Positions 17,218 through 24,638 of a stretch of DNA of 64,000 bases are shown here, piece by piece. Position numbers and translations under genes: made by a program. This DNA comes from JAFKFJ01 sp963786445 (GTDB lineage Bacteria; Pseudomonadota; Alphaproteobacteria; Acetobacterales; Acetobacteraceae), in the NCBI GenBank assembly GCA_963786445.1, contig CAWAZU010000026.1, forward strand, positions 310,001-374,000, in the 5' to 3' direction. Under the pieces are notes generated by a model that saw only the letters and a program-made list of their open reading frames with translations, was not told where the DNA came from and did not search any database. Every line of letters begins with the position of its first letter. Positions within the stretch are counted from its first letter, which is position 1.

Positions 17218-17527
17218 GCCGGGTGGTCACCTTGAACACCTCTTGAACCCGGCGGTCCGCTTGCTACCTCTTGCTTGACGCCGCGCGGCCGTCTGGCTAG
17301 CGTGGCGTTGGGACACTGGTGGCCTGTCCGGCCATCCCTTCGTCGTGTTCCGTTCTGTTCCCAATCCTGTCGGGACAGTGCCGGCGCCGCCCGCGGTGCT
17401 ATTCGCGAGGCAGCCGGCCGCCGAGCATCAGGGCAGATGGGCTTGCGATCCAGGCGAGCCGCCAGATGCCCGATCGGCGTTCCGGTTACGTTCTCGACCA
17501 CCACCCCCTCCCCCGAGGCGTTTCCCA
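17218..17527. other. rho leader region
   Basis: The 310-base gap before rho holds a plausible promoter (17275-17303, separate entry), leaving a leader of roughly 210-220 nt that is C-rich in places (for example around 17500-17520). A long C-rich leader would suit Rho autoregulation by premature termination, as known for rho in other bacteria. No hairpin with a T-tract was found, and no small gene is convincing. The rho ribosome site is weak: no clear AGGAG in front of 17528. Confidence 0.4.
17275..17303 (+). promoter_or_regulatory. possible sigma-70 type promoter for rho
   Basis: TTGACG (17275-17280) is separated by exactly 17 bp from TAGCGT (17298-17303). The -35 box matches consensus at five of six positions; the -10 box is weak (three of six), as is common in GC-rich alphaproteobacteria. 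Confidence 0.4.
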
Positions 17528-18803
17528 ATGCACCTCGCCGAACTCAAGGCAAAATCCCCGGCGGACCTGCTCAGCTTCGCCGAATCGCTACAGATCGAGA
17601 ACGCATCGTCGCTGCGCAAGCAGGACATGATGTTCGCGATCCTGAAGAACCTCGCCGAGAACGAGCAGGCGATCAACGGCGAAGGCACGCTGGAAATCCT
17701 GCCCGACGGTTTTGGCTTTTTGCGCAGCGCCGAGAGCAATTTCCTGCCCGGCCCCGACGACATCTATGTCTCGCCCTCGCAGGTGCGGCGCTTCGGCCTG
17801 CGCACCGGCGACAGCGTCGAGGGGCAGATCCGCGCGCCGAAAGAGGGCGAGCGGTATTTCGCGCTGCTCAAGGTCAACACGATCAACTTCGAGCCGCCGG
17901 AGGCGGTGCGCCACCGCATCAACTTCGACAACCTGACGCCGCTCTATCCCGACCGGCGGCTGAAGATGGAAGTGGAGAACTTCCAGTCGGTGGCGAAGGG
18001 GCCGAACAAGGACCTGACGCCGCGGGTGATCGACCTGATCGCGCCGATCGGCAAGGGCCAGCGTGCATTGATCGTGGCGCCGCCGCGCACCGGCAAGACG
18101 GTGATGCTGCAGAACATCGCCACCGCCATCGCCAACAACCATCCCGACGTGTTCCTGATCGTGCTGCTGATCGACGAGCGGCCGGAGGAAGTCACCGACA
18201 TGGCGCGCACGGTGAAGGGCGAGGTGATCGCCTCGACCTTCGACGAGCCGGCGACGCGGCACGTGCAGGTGACCGAGATGGTGCTGGAGAAGGCCAAGCG
18301 CCTGGTCGAGCACAAGCGCGACGTGGTGATCCTGCTCGACAGCATCACGCGGCTGGCGCGCGCCTACAACACGGTGGTGCCGAGCGTCGGGAAAGGTGCT
18401 GACCGGCGGCGTCGATGCCAACGCGCTGCAGCGGCCGAAGCGTTTCTTCGGCGCGGCGCGCAACATCGAGGAAGGCGGGTCGCTGACCATCATCGCGACC
18501 GCGCTGATCGACACCGGCAGCCGCATGGACGAAGTGATCTTCGAGGAATTCAAGGGCACCGGCAATTCCGAGATCATCCTCGACCGCAAGCTCTCCGACA
18601 AGCGCACCTTCCCGGCGATCGACATCACCAAGTCGGGCACGCGCAAGGAAGAGCTGCTGGTCGATCGCGGCACGCTGTCGAAGATGTGGGTGCTGCGCCG
18701 CATCCTGAACCCGATGGGCACGATGGACGCGATGGATTTTCTGCTGGACAAGCTGAAATACAGCAAGACCAACCAGGATTTCTTCGACGCGATGAATACC
18801 TGA
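17528..18803 (+). CDS. rho: transcription termination factor Rho (frameshifted in this sequence)
   Basis: Hexameric RNA helicase that terminates transcription. The N-terminal RNA-binding domain (MHLAELKAKSPADLL; GTLEILPDGFGFLRS) is followed by Walker A APPRTGKT, Walker B VVILLDSITRLARAYN and, after a break, GGVDANALQRPKRFFGAARN and KSGTRKEELL. At 18386 an extra G turns the expected SSGKVLTGG into SVGKGADRR; skipping it gives a complete 424-residue Rho. The Q-loop and R-loop lie on both sides, so the two frames are one gene. A true null would very likely be lethal or very sick in this group, which points to sequence error. Confidence 0.92.
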
Positions 18804-18812
18804 GCGCGCTGC

Positions 18813-19667
18813 TCAGGCGTTCTCGCTCGTCACCAGCCACACGGCACCGGGCAGCACCACGCGTCCGTCCTCGGCGGCGTATGGCGCAAGCGCGGCCTCG
18901 ATCTCGCGCAGGGCAGCGCTTCGCACCGGCTCCGGCTGGTCCGCGAGCAGCCGGGCGGCGGCGCCGATATGGCCCGCCTGCGCAACCGCCCCGGCGAGGC
19001 CTTTGCCGCCGGCGATGTCGAGCGCCACGTCGAGCGGCGTGAACCGCGGCGGCGCCCAGCCGGCGCCGGCGAGCAGGCCGGTCACCCGCTCGGGATCGGC
19101 GAAGGCGAACGGGCCGGGATCGTCCGGTCCCGGCCGCGGCAGCGGCGGCACATGGACCTGGGCGGCACGCAACGGCACCGCCATCCACGGATTCTCCAAC
19201 AGCCCGCGCCAGCAGGCGAAGACAAGGCGCCCGCCCGGCCTGGCGGCGCGCCGCAGATTGGCGAACGCGGCCCTGGGGTCGCCGAAGAACATCACGCCGA
19301 AGCGCGAGAACATCACGTCGAACGCGTCCGCCGGGAAAGCGTGTGTGGCGGCGTCGGCGAGGAGCCAAGTGACGTTTGCGGCGTCGCCGCCCCGCGCCTT
19401 GGCGACGGCCAGGATCGGCGCGGAGACGTCGAGGCCGGTCACCCGGCCGTCCGGCACCGCTTTCGCCAGCGCCAGCGTCGTTGCCCCGCAGCCGCAGCCG
19501 ATGTCGAGCACCACCGCATCGGCCGACGGCGCGGCATGAACGATCGCCGCCTCGGCGACCGGGGCGAGCATGGTCTCGATGCCCGCCTGCTGCGCCACCC
19601 AGCGCATCCCGCCCTCGCCGTTCCAGTAGGCGATCTGGTCGGCATGCATCTGGCTCGGCTCGGACAT
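18813..19667 (-). CDS. class I SAM-dependent methyltransferase
   Basis: A 284-residue soluble methyltransferase. The SAM-binding motif I is VVLDIGCGCGATTLALA near residues 48-64, followed by VTGLDVSAPIL (motif acidic loop) and DVMFSRFGVMFF. The C-terminal part (PERVTGLLAGAGW) resembles the UbiE/Coq5-like small-molecule methyltransferases. ATG at 19667 gives MSEPSQMHADQIAYWNG; ...WNG near the start is typical of this subgroup. Convergent with rho (9 nt apart). Substrate unknown; there is no link to ahcY apart from proximity. Confidence 0.82.
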   Translation of the reverse strand: MSEPSQMHADQIAYWNGEGGMRWVAQQAGIETMLAPVAEAAIVHAAPSADAVVLDIGCGCGATTLALAKAVPDGRVTGLDVSAPILAVAKARGGDAANVTWLLADAATHAFPADAFDVMFSRFGVMFFGDPRAAFANLRRAARPGGRLVFACWRGLLENPWMAVPLRAAQVHVPPLPRPGPDDPGPFAFADPERVTGLLAGAGWAPPRFTPLDVALDIAGGKGLAGAVAQAGHIGAAARLLADQPEPVRSAALREIEAALAPYAAEDGRVVLPGAVWLVTSENA

Positions 19668-19767
19668 CGCACGCACCCGTCGAAGGACGCGCCGAGATAC
19701 GGCAGGAACGCCAGGGCGGACAAGCCGAGGTCGTGACGCAGTTTGAAAAACCACGCTGCCGGTTTTT

Positions 19768-19798
19768 CCCTCTTCCCCGCAAAGAGCGGGGGAGGGGG
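19768..19798 (+). terminator. strong GC hairpin, possible terminator
   Basis: A 13-bp stem (19768-19780 with 19786-19798, including two G-T pairs) encloses the loop AAAGA and is followed by CTTTTC on the plus strand. It lies upstream of repeat copy A and behind the start of the methyltransferase, so no plus-strand gene obviously ends here. It may be an intergenic repeat hairpin of the type scattered in alphaproteobacterial genomes. Confidence 0.4.
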
Positions 19799-19826
19799 CT
19801 TTTCACGGTCGTCCGAGTTGAGACTG

Positions 19827-19852
19827 CGACACGACCCGGCCGGGTCGTGTCG
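19827..19852. repeat. perfect 26-bp palindrome at left end of repeat copy A
   Basis: Bases 19827-19852 are their own reverse complement (half-site CGACACGACCCGG). Only the right half is kept at the matching edge of copy B (51967-51979), so the palindrome marks the boundary of the repeat. It could be an element end, a regulator site or a hairpin in RNA. Confidence 0.75.
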
Positions 19853-19882
19853 TACCTTGAAAATGGACGCGGCCCGGCCGGC

Positions 19883-19913
19883 TTGCCCAGCCCGCCGGGG
19901 GCCGTGTTAGTAT
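19883..19913 (+). promoter_or_regulatory. conserved promoter-like pair, copy A (possible leaderless start)
   Basis: TTGCCC (19883-19888) and TAGTAT (19908-19913) are 19 bp apart; the latter ends only 7 nt before the ATG at 19921. The same two boxes, spacing and 7-nt gap occur in copy B. This geometry would start transcription at or next to the ATG, giving a leaderless mRNA, which fits the absence of a ribosome site. Confidence 0.4.
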
Positions 19914-19920
19914 CGCTGTC

Positions 19921-20475
19921 ATGCCGCTCGCCGCTTCCCCCGCCCTGGCCGACCGCTTCGCCTCTCTGGTCGAGGGCCTGCGCCGCGCCATCGCCGCCCG
20001 CGGCGCCGGCCTGGGGCTCGCCCTGCCGCTGATGCTGCTGCTCTGGTCGCGGCTGCGCCGCACCGCGGAGCGGTTCGCCCGCCTCGCGGCAAAAGTCCAT
20101 GCCGGCACGCTGCCGCCGCCGCGCCGCCGCCTCCGCTCCCCCCGCCCGGCCCGGCCCCAGCCGCTCCGGCTGCCGCGCGGCGTCGCCTGGCTGCTGCGCC
20201 GGCTGCCGCAGGCCGCCTCCGCCGCCTCGCAGTTGCAGCACCTGCTCGCCGATCCGGCGATGGCCGAGTTGCTCGCCGCAGCACCCCAGGCCGGGCGGCT
20301 GCTCCGCCCGCTCTGCCAAATGCTGGGCGTCCGCCCGCCGCCCGCGCAGCACCCTCCGCCGCCCGTCCGGCCTGCGGCTCCGTCCCGCCCCGCCTGCCGC
20401 CCCCGGCCGCCGCCGCCCGCGCGGCCCCGCGTCTTTCCCCCGCCCGTCCCCGGCATCCCGCCCGTTCCCGCCTGA
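19921..20475 (+). CDS. repeat-encoded small Pro/Arg-rich protein (copy A)
   Basis: A 184-residue product I do not recognise. It has an amphipathic N-terminus (LADRFASLVEGLRRAIAAR), a hydrophobic segment LALPLMLLLWSRLRR that may insert in a membrane, a helix-rich middle (VAWLLRRLPQAASAASQLQ; LLAAAPQAGRLLRPLCQMLG) and a Pro/Arg-rich tail from about residue 140. Copy B (52048-52638) keeps the frame and most residues, while the tails differ by insertions of whole codons. Retention of the frame between diverged copies suggests selection, though high GC content alone keeps frames open. No ribosome site is seen. Confidence 0.5.
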   Translation: MPLAASPALADRFASLVEGLRRAIAARGAGLGLALPLMLLLWSRLRRTAERFARLAAKVHAGTLPPPRRRLRSPRPARPQPLRLPRGVAWLLRRLPQAASAASQLQHLLADPAMAELLAAAPQAGRLLRPLCQMLGVRPPPAQHPPPPVRPAAPSRPACRPRPPPPARPRVFPPPVPGIPPVPA

Positions 20476-20606
20476 CCACGCGGCGCCCCCGCACGCCCAC
20501 AATGTTCCGACAGAGAAACATACTAGCCTGCCAAGAAGGGAGCAGGCGGTTTGCGGTCGTTCGAGTTGAAACTGCGTCACTGCCCAAGCCGAGCCGGTGA
20601 TTGCGG

Positions 20607-20626
20607 ACATAAGGATGTCCTTATAT
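20607..20626 (+). promoter_or_regulatory. palindromic operator upstream of ahcY (SahR-like site)
   Basis: The 7-bp arms ATAAGGA (20609-20615) and TCCTTAT (20618-20624) form a perfect inverted repeat around TG, extending to an almost perfect 20-bp palindrome. It starts 33 nt before the ahcY ribosome site and is AT-rich in a GC-rich setting. ArsR-family SahR repressors, which sense S-adenosylhomocysteine, control ahcY/methionine genes in many proteobacteria through palindromes of this size. The match to a SahR motif is inferred, not checked. A TATATA (20622-20627) could be the -10 box, so binding would block transcription. Confidence 0.6.
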
Positions 20627-20658
20627 ACCTCGCCGCCTTCCCAGCAGGAGCCGCCACC

Positions 20659-21966
20659 ATGCCGGATACCGCCATCGCCCATGACTACAAGGTCAAGGAC
20701 ATTGCGCTCGCCGACTGGGGCCGCAAGGAGATCGCCATGGCCGAGGACGAGATGCCCGGCCTGATGGCGGTGCGCGCCGAATACGGCAAGGACAAGCCGC
20801 TCCGGGGCGCGCGCATCGCCGGCTGCCTGCACATGACCATCCAGACCGCGGTGCTGATCGAGACGCTGCAACATCTCGGCGCGACGGTGCGCTGGTCGTC
20901 CTGCAACATCTTTTCCACCCAGGACCACGCCGCCGCCGCCATCGCCGCCGCCGGCACGCCCGTGTTCGCCTGGAAGGGCATGGACGAGGAGGAATTCTGG
21001 TGGTGCATCGAGCAGACCATCAAGGGGCCGGACGGCTGGACGCCGAACATGATCCTCGATGACGGCGGCGACCTGACGCTGCTGATGCACGACAAGCACG
21101 CCGACATGCTCGACGCCGTGCGCGGCATTTCGGAGGAGACCACGACCGGCGTGCATCGGCTGCGCGAGATGGCGAAGGCCGGAACGCTGCGCGTGCCCGC
21201 GATCAACGTCAACGACAGTGTCACGAAAAGCAAGTTCGACAACCTCTACGGCTGCCGCGAAAGCCTGGTCGATGCCATCCGCCGCGGCACCGACGTGATG
21301 ATGGCCGGAAAAGTCGCGGTGGTGAACGGGTTCGGCGACGTGGGCAAAGGCTCGGCCGCCAGCCTGCGCAATGCCGGCTGCCGCGTCATGGTCACCGAGG
21401 TCGATCCGATCTGTGCCTTGCAGGCCGCGATGGAGGGCTACGAGGTGACGACGATGGACGATGCCGCGCCGGTCGCCGACATCTTCGTCACCGCGACGGG
21501 CAATGTCGATGTCATCACCATCGACCACATGCGGCGCATGAAAAACCGTGCCATCGTCTGCAACATCGGCCATTTCGACGCGGAGATCCAGATCGCCGCG
21601 CTGCGCAACCATCGCTGGGAGAACGTCAAGCCACAGGTGGACGAGGTGGTGTTCCCCGACGGCAAGCGGCTGATCGTGCTGTCCGAGGGAAGGCTGGTCA
21701 ATCTCGGCAACGCCACCGGCCACCCGAGCTTCGTGATGAGCGCCAGCTTCACCAACCAGGTGCTGGCGCAGATCGAGCTGTGGACCGCGCCGCAGGGAAA
21801 ATACCAGCGTCAGGTCTATACGCTGCCAAAGACGCTCGACGAGAAGGTGGCGGCGCTGCATCTGGCCAAGGTGGGCGCCAAGCTGACCCGGCTCAGTCCG
21901 AAACAAGCCGAGTACATCGGCGTTGCGCCGGGCGGACCGTTCAAGCACGAGCAGTACCGCTATTGA
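20659..21966 (+). CDS. ahcY: S-adenosyl-L-homocysteine hydrolase
   Basis: AhcY splits S-adenosylhomocysteine into adenosine and homocysteine, removing the inhibitor of methyltransferases. The 435-residue product shows AGCLHMTIQTAVLIETL (substrate-binding His), SSCNIFSTQDHAAAAIA, the conserved NDSVTKSKFDNLYGCRESL with the catalytic Lys/Asp, the NAD-binding loop GFGDVGKGSA and the C-terminal KHEQYRY that completes the partner subunit's NAD site. AGGAG at 20646-20650 lies 8 nt before the ATG. Likely repressed through the palindrome upstream. Monocistronic as far as visible. Confidence 0.96.
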   Translation: MPDTAIAHDYKVKDIALADWGRKEIAMAEDEMPGLMAVRAEYGKDKPLRGARIAGCLHMTIQTAVLIETLQHLGATVRWSSCNIFSTQDHAAAAIAAAGTPVFAWKGMDEEEFWWCIEQTIKGPDGWTPNMILDDGGDLTLLMHDKHADMLDAVRGISEETTTGVHRLREMAKAGTLRVPAINVNDSVTKSKFDNLYGCRESLVDAIRRGTDVMMAGKVAVVNGFGDVGKGSAASLRNAGCRVMVTEVDPICALQAAMEGYEVTTMDDAAPVADIFVTATGNVDVITIDHMRRMKNRAIVCNIGHFDAEIQIAALRNHRWENVKPQVDEVVFPDGKRLIVLSEGRLVNLGNATGHPSFVMSASFTNQVLAQIELWTAPQGKYQRQVYTLPKTLDEKVAALHLAKVGAKLTRLSPKQAEYIGVAPGGPFKHEQYRY

Positions 21967-22122
21967 TTCCATTCGACGGCACGGCGGCCGGCACAATGCC
22001 GGTCGCCGCGCTTTGCCGGACATTCACGAAGGCCGTTTCACCGCGGGTTAACGACTGCGTGACCTCATCCGCTGGTCACGAAGGTTTCTCTGACGGCTTG
22101 CCCGGACCGCGATAGAAGGGCT

Positions 22123-22158
22123 GCGGGGGACGCCGATCCCCCGCTCCGCGCAACGCGG
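22123..22158 (+). terminator. two GC hairpins between ahcY and the next gene
   Basis: GCGGGGGA (22123-22130) pairs with TCCCCCGC (22137-22144) around the loop CGCCGA; CCGCG/CGCGG (22146-22150, 22154-22158) follows. There is no T-tract, and the pair ends 20 nt before the ATG at 22178, so a role in the leader of that gene is as likely as termination of ahcY. Confidence 0.35.
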
Positions 22159-22177
22159 TATCCGAAGGTGCTCCTGC

Positions 22178-22414
22178 ATGACCGATCCGGTGATCCGGCC
22201 TGATGTGACGCAGGCCCAGACCGAGGCGGTGCGCCGCGTGGTGGCGGCGACCCGCGACCATACGATGCTCGCCGACCTGCTGTTCCTGGAGCGGTGGGAG
22301 ATGATGCCGATCCACGGCCCGGCGGCGGCACTGCGCGTGGCGCAGATCCGCCGCGCCAATCCGATCCTCGCCGAACAGGTCCGCGCCGAGGTCGCCCGCG
22401 CCCGCGGTGCCTAG
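22178..22414 (+). CDS. hypothetical 78-residue protein
   Basis: Small soluble protein, not recognised. Composition is natural: mostly helical with TEAVRRVVAATRDHTML and LLFLERWEMMPIHGPAAALRVAQI. It is convergent with the CaiB-type gene and overlaps its stop by 4 nt. No ribosome site of note (GAAGG about 13 nt before the ATG). It could be a genuine small gene of the lineage. Confidence 0.5.
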   Translation: MTDPVIRPDVTQAQTEAVRRVVAATRDHTMLADLLFLERWEMMPIHGPAAALRVAQIRRANPILAEQVRAEVARARGA

Positions 22415-23610
22415 AACAGGGCGCCCGCCGTTCGCAGGGCCTCGACCTCCGCGGCCGAAAACCCGGCCTCGCGCAGCACCTCCGGCCCGTGCTCGCCGAT
22501 GCGCGGCGGCTGCCGCCGCAGCACGTTGCGCGCGCGGTTCGCGCCGAACTCCAGCGGCAACGCCGGCAGGCCGGCCCGCGCGCCGCCGTCTCCGCCGAGT
22601 GCGGCCAGCGCCGTCTCCAGCAGGCCGCCGCCGGCCAGGAGCTGCGCGTCGTCGAGCAGGTCGAGCGGGTGGCGGACCGGCGCGTGCGGCACCGATGCGG
22701 CCTCGCAGCGCGCGACGATGTCGCCGGCCGGGAGCGCGCCCAGCCGCTCGGCGAGGCGCGGGATCAGCCACGCGCGCTCCGCCGCGCGGGCGGCGTTGCC
22801 GGCGAGCCGCGGATCGGCCAGCAGGTCGGGCAGGTCGAACGCCGGGGCGAAGCGCTGCCACTGCGCATCGCTGGTGACGCCGACGAACACCTGCGCGCCG
22901 TCTTCGGCCTCGAACACGTCGTAGATGCCCCAGGGGCTGCGGCGCGCCGGCATCGGCGGCATTTTTCCGCCGGTCAGCACGCTGCCGGCAATGTGCGAGC
23001 CGACCAGGAAGGCCGCGCTCTCGAACAGGGCGCTGCCGACGCGCTGGCCGGCGCCGGTGCGGTCACGCTCGCGCAGCGCCGCCAGCACGCCGACCACGCC
23101 GAACACGGCGCCCAGGATGTCGATGACCGAGGCGCCGACCCGCAACGGCCGGCCCGGCGGGCCGGTCATGGTGGCAAGGCCGGTCTGCATCTGCACCACC
23201 TCGTCGAGCGCGCCGCGCCCTTCGCTCGGACCGGCGAGGTATCCTTTCAGCGCCAGGTAGATCAGCCTGGGGTTCAGCCTCTCCAGCACGTCCCAGCCGC
23301 AGCCGAGCCGCTCCATCGTGCCCGGCCCGAAATTCTCCAGCAGGACGTCGGCCCGCGCCGCCAGCCGGTGCAGCGCCGCCTGCCCCTCCGGCCGCTTGAG
23401 GTCGAGGGCGAGGCTGCGCTTGTTGCGGTTGAAGGTGGCGAAAAACCCGGCGCCGAAACCGGGCAGGCGGCGGGTCGGATCGCCCTCCGGCGGCTCGATC
23501 TTCACCACGTCGGCGCCGAGATCGGCGAGGATCAGGCCGGCGCACGGCCCCATGATGGTGTGCCCGAGATCGAGCACGGTGAGGCCGGCGAGCGGCGCCG
23601 CCCCGGTCAC
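22411..23610 (-). CDS. CaiB/BaiF-type (family III) CoA-transferase
   Basis: Family III CoA-transferases move CoA between carboxylic acids. The 399-residue product starts PLAGLTVLDLGHTIMGPCAG, has ADVVKIEPPEGDPTRR and FNRNKRSLALDLKRPEG, and ENFGPGTMERLG with the region of the catalytic Asp (here the LNPRLIYLALKGYLAGP part follows). GTG at 23610 overlaps the stop of the HMG-CoA-lyase-like gene (GTGA), so both are made together: the transferase would activate an acid and the lyase would cleave it, for instance a hydroxyacyl-CoA such as citramalyl- or HMG-CoA. The true acid is unknown. Confidence 0.88.
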   Translation of the reverse strand: MTGAAPLAGLTVLDLGHTIMGPCAGLILADLGADVVKIEPPEGDPTRRLPGFGAGFFATFNRNKRSLALDLKRPEGQAALHRLAARADVLLENFGPGTMERLGCGWDVLERLNPRLIYLALKGYLAGPSEGRGALDEVVQMQTGLATMTGPPGRPLRVGASVIDILGAVFGVVGVLAALRERDRTGAGQRVGSALFESAAFLVGSHIAGSVLTGGKMPPMPARRSPWGIYDVFEAEDGAQVFVGVTSDAQWQRFAPAFDLPDLLADPRLAGNAARAAERAWLIPRLAERLGALPAGDIVARCEAASVPHAPVRHPLDLLDDAQLLAGGGLLETALAALGGDGGARAGLPALPLEFGANRARNVLRRQPPRIGEHGPEVLREAGFSAAEVEALRTAGALF

Positions 23611-24563
23611 GCCGCGCGCCGGAACGCGGCCAGCGGCCCGGAGCGCAGCACCGCACTCGGCAGGCGGTGGCCGACGATGCGCTCGGCGAGCCGCCCGGCC
23701 TCGACCAGCGCGGCAAGATCGACCCCGGTGGCGATACCGAGTTCGTCGCACAGCAGCACCAGTTCCTCGGTGGCGATGTTGCCCGGCGCGCCGGGCTGGC
23801 CGGCGAACGGGCAGCCGCCGAGGCCGCCCACCGCCGCGTCGAACCGCGAAACCCCGAGGCGCAGCCCGGCATGGGCGTTGGCGATGCCCAGCCCGCGGGT
23901 GTCGTGCAGGTGCAGCGACAGCCGCAGATCCGGCCAGCGGTCGCGCACCGCGCCGACCGCGCGCTCGATGCGCGCCGGCGTCGCCCAGCCCATGGTGTCG
24001 GCGAGCGACAGGTCGCGTGGCGAAACGCCCGCCTCGGCGGCGATCGCCAGTCCGTCCGCGACGGTCGCCATAACCGCCTCGGGGGTTATGTCGCCCGAAT
24101 AGTTGCAGCCGAACGCCGCCATCACCAGCAGCCTGGTGACCGGCACGCCGGCGGCCAGGTGGGCCGCGGTCTGCCGCCGCATCGCCGCGATCTGGCCGGC
24201 GCGGTCGCGGTTGAGGTTTTTGCGCGAAAACGCCTCCGAGGCGCTGAGCGAGATCGAGCCGACCAGCGCGAGCCGTCCGCGGAACGCCAGCGCCCGGTCC
24301 AGCCCGGCCTGGTTGAACCAGAGCGCCGTATAGGCCACGCCGGGACGCGGCGCGAAGCCGGCGGCCACCGCCTCGGCGTCCGCCCAGCCAGGCACCAGTT
24401 TCGCGCTGACGAAGGAGGCGACCTGGATCGTGCGCAGGCCGGTGGCAGAGAGCGCGTCGATCAGCGCGATTTTCGCCTCGGTCGCGATCGGCCCGGGCTC
24501 GATCTGAAAACCCTCGCGCGGTCCCTCCTCGGCGATTTCGACCCGGTCGGGAAGCTCGGTCAT
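23607..24563 (-). CDS. hydroxymethylglutaryl-CoA lyase-like enzyme
   Basis: TIM-barrel lyase of the HMGL family, cleaving 3-hydroxy-3-methylacyl-CoA to acetyl-CoA plus a keto acid. The 318-residue product has EEGPREGFQ at the start, LADTMGWATP, LHLHDTRGLGIANA with metal-binding His residues and GLGGCPFAGQPGAPGNIATEEL, containing the catalytic Cys of the family signature (GGLGGCPFA). ATG at 24563 is chosen because it gives MTELPDRVEIAEEGPREG. First gene of a two-gene operon with the CaiB-type transferase. Confidence 0.88.
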   Translation of the reverse strand: MTELPDRVEIAEEGPREGFQIEPGPIATEAKIALIDALSATGLRTIQVASFVSAKLVPGWADAEAVAAGFAPRPGVAYTALWFNQAGLDRALAFRGRLALVGSISLSASEAFSRKNLNRDRAGQIAAMRRQTAAHLAAGVPVTRLLVMAAFGCNYSGDITPEAVMATVADGLAIAAEAGVSPRDLSLADTMGWATPARIERAVGAVRDRWPDLRLSLHLHDTRGLGIANAHAGLRLGVSRFDAAVGGLGGCPFAGQPGAPGNIATEELVLLCDELGIATGVDLAALVEAGRLAERIVGHRLPSAVLRSGPLAAFRRAA

Positions 24564-24638
24564 GGCGCTCACCCTGGCATGCCCGGTTGGCAAACGCCCA
24601 CTCTCGCCCCGGCTGCCTGGCCGCGCTAGGGTCGGCCC

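Larger units (their letters stand above)
19840..20574 (+). repeat. dispersed repeat, copy A
   Basis: This about 735-bp unit is closely similar over its whole length to copy B at 51967-52736. Both begin with CCGGGTCGTGTCG, then ACCTTGAAAAT, carry the same small Pro/Arg-rich frame, and end with a shared tail (GTTCCGACA, GAAACATAC, then CGGTCGTTCGAGTTGAAACTG). A near-copy of the tail, with two mismatches in 23, also sits just before copy A (19806-19828), so copy A is bracketed by direct repeats. No transposase is present, so if mobile it would need help in trans. Confidence 0.75.

Noticed and set aside
18625..22023. A very long minus-strand open frame (over 1,100 codons) across rho, the methyltransferase and ahcY
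   Set aside because: It runs antisense through well-established genes and its product is His/Arg/Gly-rich low-complexity sequence; GC-rich third positions keep the frame open.
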